This document shows, one piece after another, positions 56,373 through 64,000 of a stretch of 64,000 nucleotides of DNA. Positions within the stretch are counted from its first letter, which is position 1, and every line of letters begins with the position of its first letter. The translations under genes and the position numbers were made by a program. The stretch spans positions 61,832 through 125,831 of the forward strand of contig NZ_AQHR01000029.1 in NCBI RefSeq assembly GCF_000390185.1. The letters run 5' to 3'. The notes below the pieces were generated by a model, which was given only the letters and a program-made list of their open reading frames with translations, did no database searches and had not been told where the DNA came from. The stretch is from Lunatimonas lonarensis. Lineage in GTDB: Bacteria > Bacteroidota > Bacteroidia > Cytophagales > Cyclobacteriaceae.

Positions 56373-59041
56373 TCAAATTACCCCAACACCCACACCACTG
56401 CGAACTTCAGACGTTAAAAACCCAGCTAGGCACCTCGGAAACCGGACTTAGTGATCAAGAAGCCACCAATAGGGTCAAGGATTTTGGCTTGAACGAGATA
56501 CCCGATCCGGGCAAACGGCCCCTTTGGAAAATTGCGCTCAAACAGTTCAACAACCTGATGGTGTACATTTTGTTTGCCGCAGCGTTCATTTCCTATTTGA
56601 CCGGCCACTTGGTAGATGTATATGTGATACTCGGCATCATACTTATCAATGCCATCATCGGCTTCATACAGGAGTATAAGGCTGAGGACGCGGTAGCGTC
56701 GCTGAAAAACATGTTGGTGCCCAAATGTAAAGTCATACGGGATGGAAACCTGAAGACCATCGATTCAAAAATGCTGGTTCCGGGAGATGTGATCGTAGTG
56801 GAGGAGGGAGATCTTATCCCAGCCGATGCCCGTGTATTTTTAGAGAAAAATGCGCGTGCAACGGAAGCGTCGCTAACGGGCGAAGCGGTACCTGTAGAGA
56901 AAAAAGCCAAAGCGGTGGCACTGGAATCGCCTCTGGCGGAACGTTCGAATATGCTATGGAAAAGCACTTTCCTAGCCAGCGGTTCAGCGCGAGCATGGGT
57001 AACCGGAACCGGACTAAAAACCCAAATCGGTGAAATTGCCTCCACTCTGTCGGGCATCAAACCACAGAAAACAAATTTTCAGCGGAAGACCGATAAATTA
57101 GCCAAACAAATGGCCTTTATTGCAATAGGGAGCGCACTTATCTTGTTTGTGGCGGCTTATTTTGTCCGAGGAGGGGAATTATCGGAAGTTCTCCTGATTT
57201 CCATCGCTGCGTTGGTATCTGCTATTCCTGAGGGCCTGCCCGCAGTGCTTTCCATTGTGTTGGCGATTGGATCCTACCGAATGTCAACGAAAAATGCCAT
57301 TATACGGGAGTTTACAGCAACAGAAAGCCTTGGCTCCGTGTCCACTATTGTGACGGACAAAACAGGTACCCTTACCCAAAACACAATGACGATCCGAAAA
57401 ATATGGCCATTCGGATACGATGAAATACCCGTCACAGGCGAGGGGTGGGATAGTGTGGGAAAGATACAGCTTAAGGACGAAGCCAGCTATTCTGTCAACC
57501 AACTATTGGAAATAGCCGCCCATTGCCACCAGACGTCCGTCACCAAAAAGCCAAATGGGGCGTTTCAGGTAACAGGAGATCCTACCGAGGCGGCTTTTTT
57601 GGTACTGGCAAATAAAGGAAAAAGAAAGAAAGATCTACAAGTTGTCGAGGATAATGCGTTCAGTTCAGAGCTGAAGTACCGAACAACGACCGTAGAAAAA
57701 TCAGGCAGACTGCTTCGGTTTTTTATCGGAGCTCCCGAGGCTATTCTGGCACGGTGCACCCACTGCCTGGAAAGTGACGGGGCAATCGGGATGATGGAGG
57801 GAACTGATAAGGAAGGTGAAATCAAAGCAAAATTAACCTCCTGGTCAAAAGAAAGCCTTCGAGTACTCGCCATGGCATACAAGGAGTTGGAAAAAACAGA
57901 TGAATTAGATGATGCCTTGATATTTGTAGGATTTGCGGGAATGATCGATCCGCCTAGACCGGGCGTTAAAGAAGCGGTAGAAGCATGCCATCGGGCGGGT
58001 ATTCGGGTCATTATGGCAACCGGAGACCATGCCGATACCGCCTTGGCCATTGCCCGAAAGGTTGGGATAGCATTGCCCGGACGGGATGTCGTCTACACGG
58101 ATTCCCAACTTCAACAGATGGGTCCAATGGAATTTTCCAATGCGGTAATAGAGGCGGATGTCTTCTCAAGATTAACCCCATTGATGAAACTAAAAATTGC
58201 AGAAGCATTGCAAGAACATGGGCATCTAGTAGCGATGACAGGAGATGGCGTAAATGACGCTCCAGCACTGAAACAGGCCAACATAGGTGTATCCATGGGC
58301 ATCATGGGAACGGACGTGGCCAGGGATGCGTCCATGATGGTGTTGGCTGACGATAACTTCGCCACAATCGTTCACGCAATCGAACAGGGCAGAATCGTAT
58401 TTAATAACGCCAGACGTACCAGTTTCTTTCTAGTAACTACAAATTTTGCTGAAATCCTGACCTTAATCATCACGGTTTCGATGGGATATCCTATCCCGCT
58501 TACTGCCACGCAAATTCTATGGATCAATTTGGTAACCGACGGATTCTGCGACAAAGCACTCGCCGCAGAAAAGGGACACGGAGACGAGCTGGATGCAAAA
58601 CCAATTCGACCGTCCGAAAATATCCTCAATTCGGAAATTTTACCATTCCTTATAATTAATGCCTCTTACATGACAGCCTTGGCGGTAACCGCCTATACGC
58701 ATTATCTCCCTATGGGAGTGGAGAAAGCCCGGACAGTGACCTTCATTGTTTTGGCTTTTTGCCAACTTTTCAACGTCTTCAACATGCGTAATCTTCGCGG
58801 GTCAATTTTTGAGATAGGATTTTTCTCCAACAAGTGGATAAACTACGCACTTATCGTCTCTGTGGTAATCCAGGTATTGATAATTGAGGTTCCCTTATTT
58901 GCCCAACTATTCAATTTCCAGCCGATCAAGGCAACCGAGTTTTTATTTTGGGTGGCGATGTCATCCTTTGTGCTTTGGATTGCCGAACTTTACAAAAGAT
59001 TGGTCATGCAAAGAAAAACAAACCGACTCGGGGTTAACTAA
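56369..59041 (+). CDS. P-type ATPase, Ca2+-ATPase-like (P2)
   Basis: 890 residues. Phosphorylation Asp330 in DKTGTLTQN, actuator TGEAVPV, hinge TGDGVNDAPALKQ and about ten membrane helices. Helix M4 carries PEGLPAVLSIVLA, and M6 has NLVTDGFCDKALA, as in P2A ATPases. The N-terminal cation-ATPase domain is present (SETGLSDQEATNRVKDFGLNEI). Calcium is the likely cation from the M4/M6 pattern, although the GFCDKALA variant differs from SERCA and another divalent metal is possible. Inner membrane. ATGA overlap with the site-2 protease; converges on the TPR kinase with a 5-base gap. Confidence 0.92.
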   Translation: MIKLPQHPHHCELQTLKTQLGTSETGLSDQEATNRVKDFGLNEIPDPGKRPLWKIALKQFNNLMVYILFAAAFISYLTGHLVDVYVILGIILINAIIGFIQEYKAEDAVASLKNMLVPKCKVIRDGNLKTIDSKMLVPGDVIVVEEGDLIPADARVFLEKNARATEASLTGEAVPVEKKAKAVALESPLAERSNMLWKSTFLASGSARAWVTGTGLKTQIGEIASTLSGIKPQKTNFQRKTDKLAKQMAFIAIGSALILFVAAYFVRGGELSEVLLISIAALVSAIPEGLPAVLSIVLAIGSYRMSTKNAIIREFTATESLGSVSTIVTDKTGTLTQNTMTIRKIWPFGYDEIPVTGEGWDSVGKIQLKDEASYSVNQLLEIAAHCHQTSVTKKPNGAFQVTGDPTEAAFLVLANKGKRKKDLQVVEDNAFSSELKYRTTTVEKSGRLLRFFIGAPEAILARCTHCLESDGAIGMMEGTDKEGEIKAKLTSWSKESLRVLAMAYKELEKTDELDDALIFVGFAGMIDPPRPGVKEAVEACHRAGIRVIMATGDHADTALAIARKVGIALPGRDVVYTDSQLQQMGPMEFSNAVIEADVFSRLTPLMKLKIAEALQEHGHLVAMTGDGVNDAPALKQANIGVSMGIMGTDVARDASMMVLADDNFATIVHAIEQGRIVFNNARRTSFFLVTTNFAEILTLIITVSMGYPIPLTATQILWINLVTDGFCDKALAAEKGHGDELDAKPIRPSENILNSEILPFLIINASYMTALAVTAYTHYLPMGVEKARTVTFIVLAFCQLFNVFNMRNLRGSIFEIGFFSNKWINYALIVSVVIQVLIIEVPLFAQLFNFQPIKATEFLFWVAMSSFVLWIAELYKRLVMQRKTNRLGVN

Positions 59042-59046
59042 GCAAA

Positions 59047-60924
59047 TCAAGCCGCACGCTCGACTTTCATAAAAGTCACAACAAACTCTGTACCTTGTTC
59101 AGAATCACTTACAAGGTGAATAGAACCCTTGTTGTTCACCACAAATTGCCTAACCAGCATCAAGCCGAGCCCGGATCCGGTTTCGTTGGCCGTGCCTATC
59201 TTAGAAGCGATTCGAACGTCACCTGACGAATTAAAAACGGATTGTGCTTCCTCATCCAAGCCATTGCCTGTATCCCGAATATGAAGGCTCACCGAGTTGG
59301 GACCCTGCGTGTAGTATAGCCTGATTACGCCACCGCGGGGAGTGAATTTAATGGCGTTATGAAGCAGATTTTGAACGATAAGCTGAAAATGCCCCCTATC
59401 GACCCAAATTGGGGCTGAATCTGCCCGCTCGTGGCAGACCTCCAAATCCTTTGATTTAGCCTGAAACGCATACGCTCCGAGCAATTCCTCCACTTCCTGT
59501 ACCGGAAATACTACCTCAAATTTAGGATTGATATTGTCAATCTGTTCGTTTACCCATTTCAGTATGTTCGTCAGCATGGAATCTGTTTTGACCACCTGCG
59601 AATACAGCAAATCCAATGCTTCGTCCTTTTGCCCATCTTCAAAACAACCCTCCCTGTACAATTCAAGTATCTGCAAAATAGAATGTAGCGGAGAGCGCAG
59701 GTCATGGGCAACAATTGAGAGTAACTTGTCCTTTGTCTGATTGATGTGTTGGAGCGCATGATTCTGCTCCTGAATCTGCCTCTTCTGGGATTCGATTGAC
59801 ACGTGTTTTTCCGTTAGTTCCCGGGTATAGGCATCCTTTTGCTTGAGATTTCTCCGAAGCATAAACGACAATCCAACTAATAACGCAAAGCCGGCCGTTG
59901 AAAAAAACAAGCCATAGTTCTTCCGCTTGATCTTCTGAAGAGTGAGTTCATTTTCCACTTTTAACTTGGCAATCTCACTTTGTGAAAGCTTCAGGTGGAG
60001 CTGCGCCAACTGCTGGTCCTTTGCCTCGTTGTATAAACTATCACTAAAAACCTTGTTCAATCGGGTATATTTCAAGGCATTGGCATAGTCTCCAGATTCT
60101 TCAAAGACTTTGGACAATATTGCCGACACCCGCTCCAAATCCCATACAGCCCCTACATGCTCAGCAAACCGCATACCTTCCAGTCCGGCCTCCTTTGCAC
60201 TTTCAAACTTCCCCAATCTATGATAAACCTCCGCAAGACCTGTAAAAGCATATGCCTTCTCCCAGTTGTTTGCCTTCATGTCTTCTTCGAGCACTTTCTC
60301 AAAATAATAAATCGCCTGACTATACTCCTCCAACAGAAAGGATGTTCTTCCCAACCGGTTTACGGTCATTACACCGTAGACCGAATCGTTTTTACCAGCC
60401 AAAATCGATAAACTTTCCATCAACCGCTCCTGTCCTTCCTCATACCGCCCCAGATCCTCCAACGCGATGCTTAAATTTATCAAGTTCTTGGATATGGAAA
60501 GAGTGTCGTTGTGCGCGCGGTTGTGTACTAGGCATTTTTCCCACATCTCGATTGCATCAGCATAGGACTTCTTAGCCAAGTAGATCAATCCGATCCCGTT
60601 CATGGAAAATACCGTCTGCCCAACGTCCCCCAATCGCTCAGAAATCTCCTTTGCCGACAAAAAATGACTAAATGATTTATCATAATCACCGGAAACGTAA
60701 TAAAGTGCCCCTAGTCTATTTAACGCCTTGGCGTGAAGCTCAGAATCACCGGCGCTTTTGGTGAGCTCAAATGCTTTGCTTGCAAAAAATATAGCAGAGT
60801 CTCTGTCGTTGTACTGCATTTGCTCTGCTCTATCCAAAAATTCTATAATAACACCTACATCTTGCCCTTGAACAACAGCTGTACCCCCAAATAGGATGAG
60901 CAAAAAAAATACGACCCTATCCAT
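59047..60924 (-). CDS. TPR-containing sensor histidine kinase
   Basis: 625 residues. Signal peptide (1-20), six to seven TPR repeats (about 30-320, with AKALNRLGALYYVSGDYDKS), a membrane helix (about 332-350), a coiled coil, HisKA with His407 in IVAHDLRSPLHS, and an HATPase ending with GSGLGLMLVRQF. The TPR part faces the periplasm and probably senses through a partner protein. No response regulator is adjacent and no receiver domain is fused. A good promoter lies at 60977-61006. This layout is common in Bacteroidota; the signal is unknown. Confidence 0.9.
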   Translation of the reverse strand: MDRVVFFLLILFGGTAVVQGQDVGVIIEFLDRAEQMQYNDRDSAIFFASKAFELTKSAGDSELHAKALNRLGALYYVSGDYDKSFSHFLSAKEISERLGDVGQTVFSMNGIGLIYLAKKSYADAIEMWEKCLVHNRAHNDTLSISKNLINLSIALEDLGRYEEGQERLMESLSILAGKNDSVYGVMTVNRLGRTSFLLEEYSQAIYYFEKVLEEDMKANNWEKAYAFTGLAEVYHRLGKFESAKEAGLEGMRFAEHVGAVWDLERVSAILSKVFEESGDYANALKYTRLNKVFSDSLYNEAKDQQLAQLHLKLSQSEIAKLKVENELTLQKIKRKNYGLFFSTAGFALLVGLSFMLRRNLKQKDAYTRELTEKHVSIESQKRQIQEQNHALQHINQTKDKLLSIVAHDLRSPLHSILQILELYREGCFEDGQKDEALDLLYSQVVKTDSMLTNILKWVNEQIDNINPKFEVVFPVQEVEELLGAYAFQAKSKDLEVCHERADSAPIWVDRGHFQLIVQNLLHNAIKFTPRGGVIRLYYTQGPNSVSLHIRDTGNGLDEEAQSVFNSSGDVRIASKIGTANETGSGLGLMLVRQFVVNNKGSIHLVSDSEQGTEFVVTFMKVERAA

Positions 60925-60976
60925 ACCTTCTACTTTAAACCACCGAACACCACCTTAGAATAATACCAAAAATCGC

Positions 60977-61006
60977 TCAAAAATAGTTTATTTTTGAAAT
61001 ATTCCA
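60977..61006 (-). promoter_or_regulatory. Bacteroidota-type promoter for the TPR histidine kinase
   Basis: On the minus strand TTG (61006-61004), a 19-base spacer, then TATTTTTG (60984-60977), an exact TAnnTTTG. It lies about 53 bases before the ATG at 60924, in the 154-base gap after the DUF2911 gene. Confidence 0.6.
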
Positions 61007-61078
61007 AGTATCCAAGAAAAAATTGTTAAAACCGAAACAATAAGAACAGCCACTCAATAGTGCCAGTGACAGGCCAGC

Positions 61079-61672
61079 TTATGATTTGGATACTATACCA
61101 AGCATAAAACCTTTTCCAGCCCACTTAAACCAAATTACCCCTGTTTTTAAATCCGCTGCTGTAACCTCAAATTTCAATTGCTCTTCAGCTTCGTCCAAAC
61201 GAATGGATGGCACCTCGAACCTTGCCACATCTTCTGATTCATCATAGTCGTCAGCAAGATGCTGTTTATAATTGGTATTAAGGATTACCGTCCAGCTTTC
61301 TTTACCTGGGATGGTAAATAGCGCATATTTTCCTGCTGGTATCACTTCACCCTCGATCTCGAGATCTTGATTGAAAGAAATACTGGCAGCCGAATGTGCC
61401 CCAGTCACCCATACTTCATCATAAGCCACGAGCCCCCCGAAAATCTCTCTCCCTCTTACACTGGGAGCAGAATAGTCTATGTGCACATGGTTGGATCCAA
61501 TATTGGCCATGGCCGCCGTTCTTGGGCTTTTGGAATTAGACGCTCCTGCATGGGCACTATGGTCATGATGGGCATGTTCATCTTTTGCTACTTCCTTCTC
61601 CTCTGTCTTGTTGGAGGTGCATGAAAGGATAATCATTGAGAATAGGATAATCATATAATTTTTAGCTTTCAT
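61079..61672 (-). CDS. DUF2911 family lipoprotein, His-rich
   Basis: 197 residues. Lipoprotein signal with IILSC (Cys18), then a charged, His-rich tether HAHHDHSAHAG (about 34-44) that could bind metal. The DUF2911 domain (about 50-195) has IDYSAPSVRGREIFGGLV and GKYALFTIPGKESWTVILN. DUF2911 has no proven activity; many members are lipoproteins near metal or stress genes. It is on the same strand as the metal adaptor gene, 238 bases downstream, with AT-rich repeats between. A role in metal binding is inferred only from the histidines and the neighbour. Confidence 0.88.
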   Translation of the reverse strand: MKAKNYMIILFSMIILSCTSNKTEEKEVAKDEHAHHDHSAHAGASNSKSPRTAAMANIGSNHVHIDYSAPSVRGREIFGGLVAYDEVWVTGAHSAASISFNQDLEIEGEVIPAGKYALFTIPGKESWTVILNTNYKQHLADDYDESEDVARFEVPSIRLDEAEEQLKFEVTAADLKTGVIWFKWAGKGFMLGIVSKS

Positions 61673-61697
61673 ATTTTAAATTTGATTATTGAAATTA

Positions 61698-61733
61698 AGA
61701 TATTTATTGATATTTAGATATTTATTGATATTT
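61698..61733. repeat. two perfect 18-bp tandem repeats
   Basis: AGATATTTATTGATATTT occurs twice, at 61698-61715 and 61716-61733, in the gap before the DUF2911 gene. Each copy contains TTGATATT. Related sites lie in opposite orientation at about 61888-61912, just after the adaptor stop. The layout resembles operator sites, but no regulator is identified. Confidence 0.7.
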
Positions 61734-61910
61734 ACCAATAGTATTCAGTAAACCAAAGATTTGAACCTTTTGACAAAGAAGCCTAAATCCGCATCTTACA
61801 TAAGACTCGATTCCAAGGTAAACATGAATATCCCAAACCAATATACCTCTGTTTAATTAAGATATCCCGACAATCCAGGGACTAATATCTCAATATCAAC
61901 CAATATCAAT

Positions 61911-63674
61911 TTAATGCTTATGCCCCACCTGCACCGATGACTTGGTATCAGACGATGAAGTGACTCTCTTACCCGGCTGATAGGTTTTCTTGACCTCTCC
62001 ACAAGTGAGCATCATGTCCCCGAAATATGGATTTCTGATTTCCTTTTCAGAGCTCAACCAATAAGCTCCTTCGTCTCGAAAAACCATAGGACAATATTGA
62101 CGGTAAAGGGTTTGATCCACCACACCGAAATATTCCACTGCTTCAATTAGGTTGTCGGATAAGGTCTCGAAATGCTTCCTTTGTTCCTCCACATCTGAAG
62201 TCTGTGTTATTTTATCCAGACTGATCTGCATAGGCCTCAACAAATCCATCCAAATGTCATGGGCCTTTCCTTCCAAAACCTTCATATCCACTTTGGCCAA
62301 ACTGGCTTTGGCAGGTCTGATTGTCTTTTGGGTAGCATCCGCATCGGTTTTGACCAAGGCATCCTTGATGGGAAGATAGCTTTGCACAAATGCTGTAAGT
62401 TGTTTTCTAAATTCCTCAGGTGTATCCAAAGTCTTCACTTCCGGCCTGGTCATCATGCTGTAATTACCACTCAACTGTGCCGCTGCATCAATGGCAAAAA
62501 CCCCATTACTGACCACCTGATCACCTTCTTCTACTCCTGACAAAACCAAGTAGTCTTCTCCTACCCTTGGCCCCAATTCTACCTCACGCATCTCGAATGC
62601 CGGAGCTTCCTTATCCCCTAACTGCACATAGACCACCGATCTAGGCCCTGTCCATAGTATCGCTGTCTTGGGAATCATCAAACCTGACTGACCTGCTTGG
62701 CCTGTAGAGATATTGGCAGAGACAAACATTTCCGGTTTCAACTCAAAATTCCGATTGTTTGCTTCAGCACGAACTCCTACAGTTCTGGTATCTGGGTTTA
62801 AGACTGGATCAATGTAAGTTACCTTCGCATTGAAAGCCCTTCCTGGATAAGCGGAAACAGAGAAACTCAAATCATCTCCTTTCTTGATGGCACCTAAATC
62901 AGATTCGTAAGCATCCAAAATCACCCATACCGTACTCAGGTCCACTATCTCAAAAAGCACAGAACCCCTGCTGACGAAGTCACCTACTGAAACATTTCTA
63001 GCCGTCACCACACCAGCCACATCAGCATAGACGTCAAATTGGGACTGTACCTCACCTGAACTTTCTATCTTTGCAATCTGCTCCTCCGAAATCTTCCAAA
63101 GTCTCAGTTTTTCTCTAGCAGCTTGGTAGAGTGCCGGTTGACGCTCTTTGATTTTGGCCGTTTCCAACAGCTCCTTTTGGGCATTGACCAGTTCGGGGGA
63201 ATAGAGGGTCGCTAATTTTTTACCCCTTCTGACCTCCTGCCCGGTAAAGTTGACAAACAATTGATCCACCCTTCCCGCATAATTAACAGTAAGACTTTTC
63301 ACACGTTGTTCATTGGCTTGGATTTTTCCTGTTAGGGAAAGTTTCCCTGTACCAGCCCCGGATTTAACCCTGACAGTCTGCACGTTGGAAAGAGCAACTG
63401 CCTCGGGGATCATTTCCAACACAAAGGGGCTGGATTCTCCGCCCATTTTTTTGCTGACTGGAGAAAGTGCCATCCCGCAAAGCGGACATTGCCCAGGTTC
63501 ATTTTGACGGATCTGAGGATGCATGGAACAGGTGTATTCCACCCCGTTTTCATCTATATGCGTATGCTCGTGGTCAGGATGCTCTTCCCCTCCCCCACGA
63601 ATCAGATATCCTGCTACCGCCCCAAAGAAAAGGCTGCCGAGGATGATGATAATTATTTGTTTATTTGTTTTCAT
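61911..63674 (-). CDS. heavy-metal RND efflux periplasmic adaptor (CusB-like) with HMBD and DUF3347
   Basis: 587 residues. N-terminal membrane anchor (about 6-25), a His-rich stretch, then a heavy-metal-binding domain (about 45-70) with Cys49, His52, Cys63, Cys66 and Met68 in YTCSMHP and CPLCGM. The HlyD/CusB adaptor body (about 85-410) has lipoyl/barrel strands and a coiled coil. The C-terminal DUF3347 domain (about 430-570) has QYCPMVFRDEGAYWLSSE and a second Cys in MLTCGEVKK. CusB-type adaptors link an inner-membrane RND pump to an outer-membrane channel to export Cu/Ag or similar metals. The pump and channel genes are not in the window; they may be to the right, upstream in its transcription direction. 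Confidence 0.9.
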   Translation of the reverse strand: MKTNKQIIIIILGSLFFGAVAGYLIRGGGEEHPDHEHTHIDENGVEYTCSMHPQIRQNEPGQCPLCGMALSPVSKKMGGESSPFVLEMIPEAVALSNVQTVRVKSGAGTGKLSLTGKIQANEQRVKSLTVNYAGRVDQLFVNFTGQEVRRGKKLATLYSPELVNAQKELLETAKIKERQPALYQAAREKLRLWKISEEQIAKIESSGEVQSQFDVYADVAGVVTARNVSVGDFVSRGSVLFEIVDLSTVWVILDAYESDLGAIKKGDDLSFSVSAYPGRAFNAKVTYIDPVLNPDTRTVGVRAEANNRNFELKPEMFVSANISTGQAGQSGLMIPKTAILWTGPRSVVYVQLGDKEAPAFEMREVELGPRVGEDYLVLSGVEEGDQVVSNGVFAIDAAAQLSGNYSMMTRPEVKTLDTPEEFRKQLTAFVQSYLPIKDALVKTDADATQKTIRPAKASLAKVDMKVLEGKAHDIWMDLLRPMQISLDKITQTSDVEEQRKHFETLSDNLIEAVEYFGVVDQTLYRQYCPMVFRDEGAYWLSSEKEIRNPYFGDMMLTCGEVKKTYQPGKRVTSSSDTKSSVQVGHKH

Positions 63675-63719
63675 GTTTTTTTAGACTCAAGACATAAGAC
63701 ATAAGATTTGAGAAAGTTT
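63675..63719. other. leader of the metal adaptor gene
   Basis: A 45-base stretch before the adaptor ATG containing two copies of GACATAA in a row (63691-63704). No -7/-33 pair is recognisable, so transcription may begin further right, in or beyond the repeats. Confidence 0.4.
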
Positions 63720-63750
63720 GACCTTTGAGGTTTTTAGAACCTCGAAGGTC
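63720..63750. repeat. diverged single copy of the right-end hairpin
   Basis: A 31-base palindrome starting GACCTTTGAGG and ending CCTCGAAGGTC, the same hairpin as in the 87-bp units to its right, but followed by a diverged tail (63751-63799). It looks like a decayed outer unit. Confidence 0.7.
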
Positions 63751-63799
63751 TTTATTTTTTATTCCTGAAAACCTTCGAGTGCACTTTGGTGAACTCAAA

Positions 63800-64000
63800 G
63801 GTTACCTGTCCGACCTTTGAGGTTTTTGAAACCTCGAAGGTCTTTTGTAGAGGCTAAACCTTCGAGGTCAGAAAAAGACCTCAAAAGGTTACCTGCCCGA
63901 CCTTTGGGGTTTTCGAAACCCCGAAGGTCTTTTGTAGAGGCTAAACCTTCGAGGTCAGAAAAAGACCTCAAAAGGTTACCTGCCCGACCTTTGGGGTTTT
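63800..64000. repeat. tandem 87-bp repeat, two full copies and a partial third
   Basis: Units start with GGTTACCTG at 63800, 63887 and 63974, exactly 87 bases apart; the third is cut by the window edge. Each full unit has a large hairpin (63812-63842 and 63899-63929, about 14 bp stem, 3-base loop) and a smaller one (GAGGTC, A-rich loop, GACCTC, at about 63864-63882 and 63951-63969). Between units the stem changes from GAGG/CCTC to GGGG/CCCC on both arms, keeping pairing. No unique spacers are present, so it is not CRISPR. It lies upstream of the metal adaptor gene. Confidence 0.85.

Noticed and set aside
63800..64000. CRISPR array at the right edge
   Set aside because: The whole 87-base period repeats, with no unique spacers and palindromes in each unit; no cas genes in view.

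Overview
This window looks like chromosomal DNA of a Bacteroidota bacterium, most likely order Cytophagales (something like Cyclobacteriaceae). The evidence is: type IX secretion genes (sprA, porU, porV); lipidated TamA (TamL) next to TamB; Bacteroidota-only families (DUF4292, DUF4837, DUF2911); and promoters with TTG/TTTG near -33 and TAnnTTTG near -7. I see no phage, transposase, integrase, rRNA, tRNA or CRISPR array. Most of the window is ordinary, tightly packed core genome. The accessory-like parts are at the right end, from about 45 kb, and are clearest after 53 kb.

Layout. 1-3482 (+): envelope cluster of a TPR protein cut by the left edge, a DUF4292 lipoprotein and an EnvC-like amidase activator. 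3533-17908 (+): a likely long unit starting at a good promoter, tatA, gatA, a MltD-type lytic transglycosylase, a DUF4837 lipoprotein, maeB, ruvA and sprA. 17932-19471 (+): gcvH, vanZ-like and tonB, closed by a strong bidirectional hairpin at 19491-19530. 25009-19561 (-): FAD oxidoreductase, a 1156-residue surface protein and YicC. 25065-32160 (+): MBL hydrolase, pssA, porU, porV and an M16-like protein, nearly all overlapping or a few bases apart. 33114-32161 (-): glycosyltransferase. 33261-33893 (+): YigZ. 35927-33847 (-): nhaC and a DEDD exonuclease. 36070-37688 (+): Mpo1-like protein and dinB. 45054-37694 (-): tamB-tamL. 46411-45142 (-): an unknown, probably frameshifted gene. 47146-46511 (-): methyltransferase. 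47544-50187 (+): cinA and an E2 acyltransferase. 54795-50217 (-): osmC, a small unknown, a Cache lipoprotein and a hybrid kinase. 55293-59041 (+): site-2 protease and P-type ATPase. 60924-59047 (-): TPR histidine kinase. 63674-61079 (-): metal-efflux adaptor and a His-rich DUF2911 lipoprotein. 63720-64000: tandem hairpin repeats running off the right edge.

How the genes work together. The main theme is the cell envelope. TatA, PorU/PorV/SprA, TamL/TamB, TonB, EnvC-like, MltD-like and the C-terminal barrel of the 1156-residue protein all serve export, outer-membrane assembly or wall remodelling. A second theme is sensing and ion homeostasis: two histidine kinases (one apparently with a separate lipidated Cache subunit), NhaC, a P-type ATPase coupled to an intramembrane protease, and a heavy-metal RND adaptor.

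The observations most worth following up are the split Cache-lipoprotein/hybrid-kinase pair, the protease-like/propeller/barrel fusion without a zinc motif, the lone M16 protein without HxxEH beside porV, and the 87-bp two-hairpin repeat with a paired base change. I did not find a convincing wholly new defence or mobile system.
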